Assembly: GCA_946807835.1 (NCBI GenBank)
Contig: OX327683.1
Coordinates: 5,461,001-5,525,000, forward strand
DNA from: Ailanthus altissimus
Taxonomy: Eukaryota; Streptophyta; Magnoliopsida; Sapindales; Simaroubaceae
Direction of reading: 5' to 3'
DNA length: 64,000 nt
Made by a program: the position numbers and the translations under genes. The notes under the pieces were generated by a model, which saw nothing but the letters and a program-made list of their open reading frames with translations, searched no databases and was not told the origin of the DNA. Positions 36,435 to 49,035 of this stretch are shown piece after piece (position 1 is the stretch's first letter; every line of letters begins with the position of its first letter).

Positions 36435-39291
36435 TAGGGACGACAATAGGGCAAGGCGGGGGTGGTGAGACATTTCTTGTACCCGACCCCATTTTTTATT
36501 TTAAGCCCTGTCCTCACTTCATTTCCTATAAAAATTTAATGGGCCAGGAATAGAGAATCCCCATGCGGGGAATGACTTTCTCATCCCCGCTCTATTCCCC
36601 ATTTCTATTAATATTAAATATTAATTTATAATCACAAAATTTAATAATATAAAATTAATTTATATTATAATAAAGATGAATTTAACAAGATGGAATAATA
36701 TGATAATATTCTTCAATAATGTAAATAGTAAGAAAATTTTAAGTAAATAAAATAAAATTTTTTAAAAAAATTAACTAATTTTCTAGTGTCTAGTATCATT
36801 GATCTTCCTATTAATTACTCTATCTTCTCTCGTTAAAAGTCATGAGATTAAGACTTCATTCCTAAAAATATATAAATTATTTTTAGTTTCTTATTAATTT
36901 ATTTAAGATAATGTATTAAATAGTTTAATATAATTAAACTTACAAGAAATTAGACTGAAGTTTACTGTTACTAGTATCTCTAATAAATGTGTGATATTGA
37001 GTTCTTGTAAAAGAATTTGAATCTAAACTTAATAATAAAAATAAACCATACAAAACTATTTTGAAGCGAAATCAACAATCCCAAGTGTATAATTCAATAA
37101 CAAAACAATTAATAATAAGCTAGAGAGAAAGAGCGAAAGAAAACACACACAATATTTACGTAATTCGAAAACTTGCCAACATCTACGGCTGATTGAGATC
37201 TCACTTCTTTTATTATAAATCACTAAGACAATCACAAAGTATGCATTTTATATAAAAAAAAAATACCAAGTCTCATAATGAACACTCTAAAATCACGCTC
37301 ACAAAAAAATACGATTTTTCTCTCATGTAATCTAGGGGTTTCTTTTATTAAAAAATGTTGTAATCAATAAGATTTACATAAATTATAAATATGTGCTTAC
37401 AAATCAATAAAGAGCTTTATATAGGTTTAGAATGACTTAGAAAAATCTTAAACCGAGTAAGAATCAAATTGGAGAATTCTAAAACAACTGGGAGAATCAG
37501 AAAACTTATTTCCCGCATTAGCATCGCGACGCCACACACTTAACGCACCAGTGTTATGAGGTTGGGCATTCTACCCGGTGCACTACGACGCTCCACCCTA
37601 AGTGTCGTAGTGCCTAGACCTGGGCCATGCTACCTTCATTCTTTCGCCTCCTTTTGTGTCTGTCTTTGTTTCTCATGTATCCAATGCACTTGGTTTGCTC
37701 TCTAAATTATATTCTAATAATTTTTAATCAACTTTCTCATAAACTAATTTGTTAAAATCAAATAAATAAAAAATTTATTTTTTACAAATAATAAATAATT
37801 ATGACATACTTTTAATTTTTTTATAACCAATATTGAGCAACACATCAAAACTTCTAATATTTTTGGATGTAATATGCTACAGCAAAGACTTACAGATTTA
37901 CTATTGTACTAAATGCAGATTCAGATGCTACCAAAATTAATTTTGTTATAGTTTTGAATTTTTTTCTTGCATACCCAACGCACTTGGCTTGCTTTTTAAA
38001 TTATATTCTAATGATATTTAATAAAGTTTCTCATAAACTAGTTGGTTAAAATCAAATAAATAAAAGATTAAATTTTTACAAATAATAAATAATTATATGT
38101 CATACCTTTAATTTTTTTTCATAACCAATATCGAGCAAACATCAAAATTTCTAATGTCTTTGAATGTAATATGCTATAATGAGAACTTACATATCTATCA
38201 CTTGTACTAAATGCAGATTCAAATGCTACCAAAATTAATTTTGTTGTAATTTTAATTTTTTTTCTTGTGTATCCAATGCACTTAGCTTGCTCTCTAAATT
38301 ATATTATAATGATATTTAATCAACTTTCTCATAAATTAGTTGGTTAAAATCAAATAAATAATAAATAAAATATTTTATAAATAATAAATAATTATATGTC
38401 GTATCTTTAATTTTTTTCATAACAAATATTGAGCAAACATTAAAACTCCTAATGTCTTTGGATGTAATATACTACAACAAAGGCTTACATATCTATCACT
38501 TGTACTAAATGCAGATTAAGATGCTACTAAAATTGATTTTGTTGTAATTTTAAATTTTTTTCTCGCATACCCAATGCATTTGGCATGCTCTCTAAATTAT
38601 ATTCTAAAAATTTTTAATTAAATTTCTCATAAACTAGTTGGTTAAAATCAAAAAAATAAAAAATTAAATTTTTTACAAATAATAAATAATTACATGTCAT
38701 ACATTTAATTTTTTCATAATTAATATTGAGCAAAGGTCAAAAATTCTAATGTCTTTAGATGTAATATGCTACAATAAAGACTTACATATCTACCACTTGT
38801 GCTAAATACAGATTCATATACTATCAAAATTAATTTTGTTGTAGTTTTAAATTTTTTACTCGAGATAAGAAAGCAAGTTTGATGAGAGGACAAAGAGAGC
38901 AATTGAACAAGTTTGATGATAGTCTAGGAGAATAAAATTAACGATGGCTAATAGTTCAACTCAAAATTAAAAACTTTTCCTACTAGATTTTATTGCTTTT
39001 TATTAAATATTTTTAGTTTTTATGAATAAAATTATATTATTAAAATATTTTTTAGTAACCTAAATACAAATTATAAAATATAAAAATTGGTAAACTATAT
39101 AATTATATACTAACAATTACATTTAATATATTCATATAAAATGAGCACGGAGCGGGGATGGGGCGAAGAGGTTTAATCCCATCCCTACCTCATTAATAAT
39201 TTAAAGAATAATTTTTCTCCATGTCTCACCCTATTTTCACAAAAATTATCCTATTCTTACCCTAATTTCATTGAAATTTTGACCATTTATA
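36435..39291. mobile_element. hAT-like DNA element, non-coding
   Basis: The left end TAGGGACGACAATAGGGCAA followed by GC-rich CGGGGGTGG and CCCCATGCGGGGAATG blocks is typical of a common plant hAT class (TAGGGATGGCAATGGGG-type ends). The right part (39140-39291) has the complementary style: AGCGGGGATGGGGCGA, CCCATCCCTACC, then a decayed end. No transposase frame remains, and no clear 8-bp target duplication was found, so the limits are approximate. It encloses a tandem repeat array. Confidence 0.55.
37672..38860. repeat. Tandem repeat array, four units of ~296 bp
   Basis: Units start near 37672, 37966, 38264 and 38562. Each runs from a TATCCAATGCACTTGG-like start, through GTTAAAATCAAATAAATA and ATTGAGCAAACATCAAA, to ACTAAATGCAGATTCA and TTTTGTTGTAATTTT. 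Units differ by scattered substitutions and small indels. Confidence 0.88.
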
Positions 39292-40017
39292 TAAATCTCA
39301 CATGATGATAACTAAAAAAAAAAATACAATTTATGAATATAAATTCATTACTTGTTTAATATTAAGATTAATAAAGCCTATTAAAGCTTCTAATAATTAA
39401 AATCAACGACAGTTAGTTAACTTAATCAAAATTCATAATAGTCTCATTAATGAATTATGTACACCAATTTTTCTAGTCGAAATATTTATTTCAATGATGA
39501 GGTAAATCATTCACCTTAAAAAGTAAAAAAATAATTACTTTATATAATAAAATGTCATTTTTATTAATAATTATAAATAATATTTAATTTATGAAAAATT
39601 TGTGATATATACTTTCTATATTTATATTATATACCTAATATATATAGATTGTAAACTTTATAAATATGGGTTCATCAACGTATGCTTAAATATATATACG
39701 AATAAATTTTATTAATCAAATAAAATATTATTATATATTTTAAAGACATAAAATAATTTACAAAATGTCTAATAAGATCTTTATAAATAATGATTATACA
39801 ACTTTTAGTAAAGAATAATAATTATTATTATAAATTGGAAGTGGTGGTTAGTGTATGATAATTGATAAACATCGGCATAGCCCAAAACGGTGGGTAAGAT
39901 GATAGCCGCCATAATTTTACTATAAATTGATACAATTATTGGTTTCTTCATTTGACTTCAAAATTGTTTATCACATCTACAAGACAACTTCTTAATGACT
40001 CAAGACATAACTTTTTT
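39292..40017. other. AT-rich intergenic, no gene seen
   Basis: No coding or repeat structure with clear limits. Confidence 0.5.
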
Positions 40018-42559
40018 CATTGATTTTATTTTTTTCAACGGTCAACATTTAGCGTTTGTTTTTCATAGCGCTTTTTTACTATAGCACTACGTATATCAAA
40101 AGTGATTACCACATTTTGATAATAACTAAATGCACAAATTGACTTGTTCTGATATACGTAGAACAGATATGAAAATTAATCACATTTAGCTCAGAAAAAG
40201 TAATCCAAAACTTTTAAGAGATTAGAACTTAATGATATGCTTTCACCAAGGCATGAACAGATTGATTTTCATATGAAATAAGCAGAAGAGTAATGAAAGA
40301 AAAAGCAAGCAAAATGACCGAAGCAACAAGAATCTCATGCTGCCTAGCGATTGAATAATAATGGGCGACAATTGAACGACGATTGGGTGACGATAACAAT
40401 GACTGGGGTGGCGATTAAATGGTGATTGATTTTGGCAATGATCGAAAGAGTGAAGAAAAGAGAAAGACAGATTTTAAGTTTGAATCAAATGAGATTTGAT
40501 TTAAAATTTCTCAAATTTTATTAGGGTGTTTTGAGAATTATAAAAAATTCATTAAAATTTCAAAGTGCAACTCGTCAAAGCACATAAAGTACTAATCGAA
40601 GAAAACACCCATTTAAAGTGCTTTGTTTAAAAAACACCTATAATGCTACTACAATTATAAAATTACTTTTAATCTTAAAATAAATGCTTTTATTATTATT
40701 GTAAAAGGCACTATCAAACTCACTCTTAGATGCTTTGTTTAAAAAGTAGCTAGTGTAATGCAATTTTAAAAGTATTTCTTTAAAATTTGTCAAATACTAC
40801 AATAAGTATTTTTAATTTTAAAACAAGTATTTTTATTATTGTAAAAGCACTACCAAACTCACTTATTCTGCTTGTGACTTAATATTAATTACATAATATT
40901 TCTTTAAGAGAATTAATTCTTTTTTTATTTAATATCCATAATATGCATACATGATTTACACATCAATTATGCCTAATATATGTACATAGTGGAAATAATC
41001 ACCGATAAAAACTCATTATTCTACTAAAATTCATATTTAATAATTAAAAATTAAATAATAATTTGATTCTTATCCAATTTTTCACATAACCCATTTATTT
41101 ATGAGAGGAAACATATGAGTTATTAGGTCGGATTTACTTAATTATAAGTTTGAAATTCATATCTTAAACTTTTATTATGAGTGGGTTGTACAAACATAAA
41201 AGTCAAACCTATTTTGATCTATTAATTGGATTTGTTTTCTTAAAAACAACAAATAAGACTATAAGTGGCGTGAGTTAGTTGAGTTAATTATCAATAGATG
41301 CAACGTAATAAAATATTAATTAATAAAATGAATTATTTAATTTTTTTCACCAACTTCTATTGTTTGTTCATTTCACAGGCTCGTTAAAAATTTCCACGTG
41401 AACACATCATTTTATTATTTTCTTATCTTGTATAACAATTTTATGTTTTAAATTATAACTGCTAATACATTAATTATCAATACATTTCAAATTATAATTA
41501 TCAAACATATTGGATCTTTCCAAAACTTAAACCCTAAGGTCAGAAACAGACATTACTATTTGGGCAATGCAACTGGTGCATCACTTTCTTTTTTTCCTTG
41601 CCCTCACTACAAAATCACAGAAGAAAAAATAACCTAAAAAAACTATAACATAAAATTGTATTATGAGGATCGGTCTTAATGCTTTTAGGATTTACTTTTT
41701 AGTAATTAACAGTTTTGATTACTTTCTGCTTTGATTTTTTTTTTTCAACCTTCAATATTTAGCTTTTACTTTTAATAGCGCTTTTACACTATACCGCTAC
41801 TTGTGAAAGCACATAAAGTGTTAATTAAAGATAGCACCCACTTAGGTGCTTTGTTTAAAAATCACCTATAGTTCTATTACAATTCTAAAAGTATTTTTTA
41901 AGATTTTGCCAAATACTATCCTAAGTAATTTAAATCTTAAAATAAGTACTTTTGTTACCGTAAAAAGCACTACCAAACTCACTCTCAGGTGTTTTGTTTA
42001 AAATCCACCTATAGTGCTATTGCAATTTTAAAAGTTCTTTTTGAAAATTTGCCAAACACTACCCTAAGTACTTTTATCTTAAAACAAGTACTTTTATTAT
42101 TCTAAAAACCACTACCAAACTCACTCTTATATTCTACTTGTGACTTAATATTAATTACATAATATTTTTTTAATAGAATTAAATCTTTTCCATTTAATAT
42201 CCATAATATGCATACATAATTTACAAGTTAATTATGCCTAATATATGTACATAGTGGAAATAATAACGGATAAAAACTCATTATTCTACTAAAACTCATA
42301 GTTAATAATTAAAAAATTTATAATTTAATCCATATCTAATTTTTTGCGTAACCCATTTATTTACGAGTGGAAACCAACGAGTTAATAGGTCAACTTTATT
42401 TAATTATAAGTTTGAAATTTAGATCCCAAACTTTTAACATGAGTAAGTTGTACAAACATAAAAGCTAGAACTATTTTGATTTATTAATTGGATCTGCTTT
42501 CTTAAAACAATAAATAAGACTTTAAGTGGCGCAACTTGGTTGAGTTAATTGTCAAACAC

Positions 42560-43015
42560 TAGCCGAAAAATCAAACCGAGCCAAGTGGTTTTGTTTAATT
42601 TTTTTTTTTTGTCAGTTTAATTCTCGATTTTTTTAATTTAAAAAATTAAAAATTCAGTTCAGTTCTCAATTCGGCCTTCCAAACTGAGAATTGAACCAAA
42701 AAATTAAATTTTTTAAAAATAATAATAATAAAACTTAAAAAAAAAATTTAAAAAAAAAAATCAAATCCAACAAAAAATAAATCTAAATTAAGTCTATTTG
42801 AGTCAAACCAACAAACCAAACCGAAAGATCAAAAATCAAACGAAAAATTAAAAATTGAATCGAACCGAAACAAATCAAACCAATTCCATTTAGTTCAATT
42901 CAGTATATGTTCGGCTCAATTTTTGATTTTATTTTTTAAAAATTGACCTACTCGGTTCAATTTTTGATATAAATTAAAAACCAAACTGAATCGAATTTGT
43001 CTACCCTAATAGATG
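42560..43015. mobile_element. Small insertion in tandem unit 2, probable DNA-transposon MITE
   Basis: It is absent from the same place in units 1 and 3, where TTATCAATAGATGC or its close equivalent is continuous. The insert is rich in AAACCGA and CGGTTCAATTTTTGAT motifs in both orientations, so it can fold on itself. Its end TAGGGTAGACAAATTCGATT (reverse complement of about 42991-43010) resembles hAT-type MITE ends. Confidence 0.6.
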
Positions 43016-44542
43016 CAATGTAATAAAAGTATTAATTAATAAAGTAAATTATTTAATTTTATTCACCAACTTCCATTATTTGTTCCTTTCACATACACGT
43101 TAAAAGTTTCCACATGAACATAGCACTTTCTTAATTTTCTTTTTTTTGATCTCACACAACAATCTTATGTATTAAATTACAACTGTTAATATATTTTAAA
43201 TTATAATTACTAAACGTAATTACCAATATATGTAATATTATAATTTTTAATTACAAATTAAAAAAAAAGAAATTTTTTAGATCCTACTTGAACCCTTAAC
43301 CCTAAGTCAAGGATGCACAAACAATTCTACTTGAACAATGTAATTGGATGCATTATTTTCTTGTTTTCCTTGCCCTCGTTACAAATTCCAAGAAGACAAA
43401 ATAATCTTAAAAAAACTATAAAATGAAATTATATTATGTTGACCAATTATATTATATTTTGATATAAAATTGTATTATGAGGATTGGTCTTAATGCGTTT
43501 AGGATATTTTTTTAGCAGTAAACAGTTCTGATTAGTTTCTTCTTTGATTTTTTTTTCAACAATCAACATTTTGCTTTTGCTTTTAATATCGCTTTTCTAC
43601 TATATCGCTAGGTATATCAAAACTGTTCACCACATTTAATAGTAATAAAATACACAAATTGGCTTGTTTTGATATATGTAGAGCAGATATGCAAACTAAT
43701 CATATTTAGCTTGGAACAAGTAATCTGAAATTCTTAAAAGATTAGAACTTAGTGATATGTTTCCACAAGGGCATGGACATATTGGTTTTCATATGAAACA
43801 AATAGAATAATAAGAATTGAAGAACAATGAAAATGGGAATGAAAGAAAAAGCAAGTAAAATTACCCGAGCAATAAGAATCTCATAATGCCTAGCGATTAA
43901 ACAGTGATGGGCGATAATTGAATGGTGATTGGGCAGCAATTAAACGGCGACCAGACGACGATTGAATGGCAACCAAATGATAATTGATTTAGGCGATGAA
44001 TGAAAGAGCGGAGAAAAGAGAAAGATAGATTTTAGATTTGAATTAAATGGGAATTGATTTAGAATTTCTTAAATTTCATAAAGGTATTTTGGAAATTGTA
44101 AAAAATTCATTAACGTCTTAAGTGCTACTTGTAAAAGCACATAAAGTGTTAATTAAAGATAGCACACACTTAAGTGTTTTGTTTAAAAAGCACTTATAGT
44201 GCTACTACGATTTTAAGAGTGCTTTTTAAGATTTTGCCAAAACATTACCCTAAGTGCTTTTAATTTTAAAACAAGTACTTTTACTATTGTAAAAAGTACA
44301 TATAGGGATATATATACCAAACTACCAAACTCACTCTCAGGTGATATGTGTAAAAAACACTTATAATAGTACTATAATTTTAAAAGTATTTTTTAAAATT
44401 TAGCCCAAACACTACCTTAAGTACTTCTAATATTAAAATAAGTACTTTTATTATTGTAAAAAGTACCTATAGAGATATATATGCCAAACTACCAAACTCA
44501 CTCTAAGGTGATACGTGTAAAAAGCACTTATAACAATATTAT

Positions 44543-44551
44543 AATTTTAAA
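44543..44551. repeat. Left target site duplication of MULE copy 2
   Basis: AATTTTAAA lies immediately before the element and matches 52033-52041 exactly. The unoccupied counterpart in tandem unit 2 (GCAATTTTAAAAGT, near 42025) carries it once. Confidence 0.88.
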
Positions 44552-44957
44552 GGAAAATTGGTCGATTTAACTTTATTTGTAAGTGTATAAATTATTTTGA
44601 CCGATTTAAAATAATTTATACATTTTTAACTAATTATAAATTTTTTTTATTATATCTTTATATTAAATAAAGTAAAAAAATAAAAAAAAAATTATTTTTT
44701 TTCCCTCATCACCGACACTTTTCCTTTTCCCTCTCTCCCTATCACGGCGCCGGTTAACTTTCATCATCCTATCTCACACGGTTAACTTCATGGCAGAACA
44801 AAATTGGTATGTATTTATAAATTTATTTTTTTTTATTTTTAAGTATTGTAATTTATATTAGTTAAAAATATGCAGAAATGCGTAGATGTAGACTAGAAAG
44901 TTAAAAATGTGTGTAAATTGAAAACGTGATCGAAAAAGGTAAATCCGGCTTATTTTT

Positions 44958-45160
44958 TGGGGTAAGACGCGGCGGCGCGTGCGTCTACGCTCTGTTGGCG
45001 GCTGGCGAGTAGACGCACGCCAAGCGGCATGCGCCTAACACTGTTGGCCAGGGCCACGCCGTTGGGCGCGCGCCAATAGGCGAGCGCTAATGCGGTGGCG
45101 CGTGCGTCGACTCGTCCGCCACCAGTAGCGCGTAGACTCACACGCCGCTGCGTCTTACCC
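44958..45160. repeat. GC-rich hairpin near left end of MULE copy 2
   Basis: Arms at about 44958-44990 (GGGGTAAGACGCGGCGGCGC) and 45125-45160 pair as inverted repeats, with further GC-rich inverted pieces in the loop. It is larger than the copy 1 counterpart at 1569-1680. Confidence 0.8.
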
Positions 45161-45397
45161 GAAAAATTTCTATTTTTTAAATTTTTTTTAATTAATTTAT
45201 GTTGTTTATATTTATTTGTAATTATTTAATTTAATAATTTAAATTGTTTAATAATTATGTAAATAGTCTAGGTTGTTAGTTGAAATTAAATTAAAATTTG
45301 ATTATATGTTATGTTGATTATTGTTTTGTTAATATTAATAATTTTTTAATTTTTTCAGGAAGGAGAATGTCACAAAAGAATACGTAATTGCCGAAAA

Positions 45398-48267
45398 ATA
45401 TTTCTACCGAGCGAACGTTCATACGTACTCGATGTTATGGGTTATACAAAATATAAAAAATAAATTGACTTAAAGGCAGGTAAAAATATTTAGAACCACA
45501 TGTTTTGGTAGCTTACTAGATGTATCAGATATTTCATTCTCAAGTATTTTAGCACATGAGATTTTATTAAGACGTGTGCATACCAAAAATTTATATGAAG
45601 AATTATAATTCTATATAGGTAAAAGACGTATTAGATTTTATCGTTTAAGATTTTTATTTGATTACTGGTTTGAGGATGGGGGATTATCCTAAAGTAAGTG
45701 GGTTATGTGATAAACTTTGTCATAAATATTTTTCGGGTAGAAGTCAGTTGACTTACAAGGATTTGAAATTGTGGTTCGGCAGCGTTACATTTGACGATGA
45801 TGTAAATGCAAAAAAAATGTGCCTATTTTATGTATTTTATAAATTGATAATGCCACGTGATCGGAATAGAATCATATAATATTTTATACTTCGTCTCGTA
45901 AATAATTTAGATGAGTTTAATGTTTATTCTTGGGACACGATTGCATGGACTATACTCTACAATAGTTTATGCACGACTCCAATTAAAAAGTTGGCGAAGG
46001 TAAAAAAAACAAGCGCTGGGGATAAAGAATCATACAACTTATACTCATTTTGTCACGCATTCTTGGCAAGTAATTCTATCTTTTTGATTGATTATGATAG
46101 AGAAAAATTTATTTTGAGAATCATACAATTTAAATTTATTATCATCTCATGTGTAGATCTACGAGGCGATCCCAAGGTGTGGGGAGCTGTTTGCCGATAG
46201 AAATGGAGACTATTTTCCTTATATTCTAAATTGGTTTGGCACGAGCACCTCATTATACGAAAAAGTCATAGATGTCCTCTTCGATGGTGTTGGGGTATGC
46301 TTTTATGTTCAACAAAAAAAATATATAACTTCCTTATAATTTGTGTTATATTTTCTAATACTGATTAATAAATCTAAAATATTATAAAGGTTTTTGAGGT
46401 TCATAGGAAGTTGGTACCCCGCAAATATGAGAAGACTGCGAACTATCGCGCGGCGGTAAACTTATGCATTCCATCGGAAAAATGGAGAGGGAGTCTTAAG
46501 TTGGAGACAGTTGATATCCTGGACACCCAATTCACCGATAATCTGCAACATCTCAACGAATTTGAAGCCCCGCCAGCGACTGAATCAATGGTATAATAAT
46601 TTAATTTTTTTTCCTCGAATTATCTGATGCTTATGTTACTGGTTAGTTTACCACTGAATTATCTGCAGCATCTCCAAGAATTTGAAGCCCCGTCAACAAC
46701 TGAATTCGGCACGTCAACATCACAGTATGAAATCCTGGAGAAGAAGATGGATGATTTTGAAAAAAGGATATTTACCAGGACTGATAAGGGTAACGCAGAG
46801 CTTTTAGCCAAGATTGATAAAGCTGAAGAAAATATCTTGCATCAGATATCTCTCTTGATGCAACAGCTTAAACCAGCCAAGATCTCCGAGGATGTAGGGC
46901 AGAGTATGGTACGTTTTAAACCTAAAATATATTGGATGTAAAGTTTAACAAGTTAATACATTAACCGGTATTGTTTGGTTTTGTAGGGTGCCGAATTTAT
47001 GGCTGCTAACTTTCATACATTTGCTCCTGCCAGTGAGTCTCACTATCAGTCATTTGCTCCTGTTGTTGATAGCCCTATAAGCTTAAAAATTATACCTGTT
47101 CCATTGGGTGAAAACATAAGTAGGTATGGGCGCCTTTGCAAGAAGGCAGCAGCTCAAGTCAGTCTATATATTAATCCATTAAAACAGCCCGCGAAGAAGA
47201 AACTTGTGGAATTGCAAGTAGGACCTACTATTGACATAAACGGGCAGCTGATTCCTATTGTTCAGAGTAAATATACTGAGCTTCTGAATTAGATAAAAAA
47301 TAATGACCCAACACAACGGGTTCATTTGCACGGACTGGATCCGAACAACACATGGTTTAATGAGATACTACAAAATTGGCTTAACGATTCAGTGAAGATT
47401 TACTTTAACTTTTTTTTGTTTTGTGAATTGTCTAATAATATCAAAACTTATACATATTCTGTATGTTTTACAGCATATAAATGAATATTTGAAGGCTTTG
47501 CGTTTGCGTCAAAGAATATTTTCTGACATGTACTTATAGAATTGTACAACTGCAGATGCATATTTCTACGTAAGTTATTATATTACTCATTTATTATGCA
47601 TATAACATTATCGACTTTAACTATTATTGACTTTAACGAGTATCTTTTATTTGTGTCTAGGAATACATTCGACAAATGTGGCAAACGTCCTTCACTGCCA
47701 ATCCTCCAGATAACAACGACTGGCTTAAAATGTTGTTGGCTTATGCACTCGGAACAAAGACCGAGTTACTTGGCGCTAAACCGTGGGCATCGATCAATAA
47801 AGTATTTTTTAAGAATAATAATAACTTTTTATTGTGCATGTAACAACATTAAGTTAAAAATAATACCATAATTATTTTTGTAGGTATATATTCTTCTGAA
47901 TATCAATCAAGAACATTGGATTGTAGCGCAACTCTACCTTACTCAGTTTGTAATCATTCTTAATGATTCCAGCGTGAACAGTCATTCAGACGAGTCCATC
48001 ATGAAATTTATAGAGCCTCTGTGTGTTGCAATGCCTTTGTACCTTCAAATGTGTAGATTTTATAGTTTGAGGGGCATACAAAGCCCAAATTTGTTCCCTT
48101 GGCCGGTGACTCGTATTCGAGAGAATGTGCCGCAACAAGAGGTCGGGAGTGGGGACTGTGATGTCTTTGTCTGTATGTATATTGAATATCTTATGTTAAG
48201 TCGGACATTTAACTCGTTCCCTAATATTGGTACCTTTTATAGACAGAAAATGACCATTGATTTGTAG
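45398..48267 (+). pseudogene. Ulp1-like (C48) protease gene of MULE copy 2, degraded
   Basis: Aligns exon for exon with 1943-4786. The DUF1985-like part (RMGDYPKVSGLCDKL onward), the coiled coil (KKMDDFEKRIFTR) and the protease domain are recognisable. His in NQEHW is intact and followed by the normal Trp. The residues around the catalytic Cys read SGDCDVF instead of SGDCGIF, and the Asp region reads LNDSS. Stops lie at 45471, 45606, 45877, 46154, 47290, 47537 and 48265; none coincides with a copy 1 stop. The first donor is GC instead of GT (TTG|GCAAGT) and the next acceptor has lost its AG (CTCATG). An extra copy of the exon 3 tail precedes the coiled-coil exon. Clearly non-functional. Confidence 0.88.
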
Positions 48268-49035
48268 ACTACAGCTTCATAGATATTTAGTACTATAATT
48301 TATTTACATGCATTGATTTGGATGTATAATTGATATACCATAATTATTTTGGGTGTATGTATGCAGAAGTATTTTTGCAGTTTGATAGAAGTGTGATTTA
48401 TTCAATATGCATTGATTTTGGTGTATAATTATTTGTAGGTGTTGATTTGGGTGTATGTATGTGAAAGTAATTTTGTAGTTTGATAGAAGTGTGTTTATTC
48501 AATATAGCAGGTTTGGGATCGTCCATATTATAGAGGAGATTCTGTCAAATTTTTTTGAAAATCATCAACATTAATACTAAAGACAAGTGCATTAAAATAA
48601 AATAAATAAGTATGTAATACAAACTACAAGTGCATTACAAAATAATTGAATTACAAAATAAGTGCATTATAAATTAAGTGAATTACAGAAGTGACGAAGC
48701 TCGACTCTCATACATAATTAAGCCTCATGGTATAGCTTTTTCCCTTATTTTTTCAAATTCATCTAAAATAAAAAATATTTAAATATTAGCCTTATATTTT
48801 ACATAATTAAATATCAATAAGGTAAATGTTTATAAATGAATATACATCACCTGCTCTGTAAAGGTACTGGGTTTCGACACGTTTGTCGGTTATGTCCATG
48901 TTGTCTATAACGACTACATATATTCTTTGATGGTTTCTCTCCTTGAGATAGAATCCGATTCATCCAACGTCTGCCTGACTGATGATGTGCTATCGGAGGC
49001 TGAATGTCCATATTTTTCAAATACTCTGGGTCTAT
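48268..49035. other. Non-coding spacer between the MULE copy 2 genes
   Basis: Counterpart of 4787-5555 with a short ~17-bp tandem array near 48619-48692. A plus-strand frame at 48927-49139 is antisense to the transposase end. Confidence 0.6.

Noticed and set aside
37672..38860. Regular repeats resembling a CRISPR array in spacing
   Set aside because: Repeat units are contiguous ~296-bp tandem copies without short repeats or unique spacers, in a plant genome.
44950..45141. Ala/Arg-rich open frame on the minus strand
   Set aside because: It lies entirely inside the GC-rich hairpin of MULE copy 2 and reflects base composition only.
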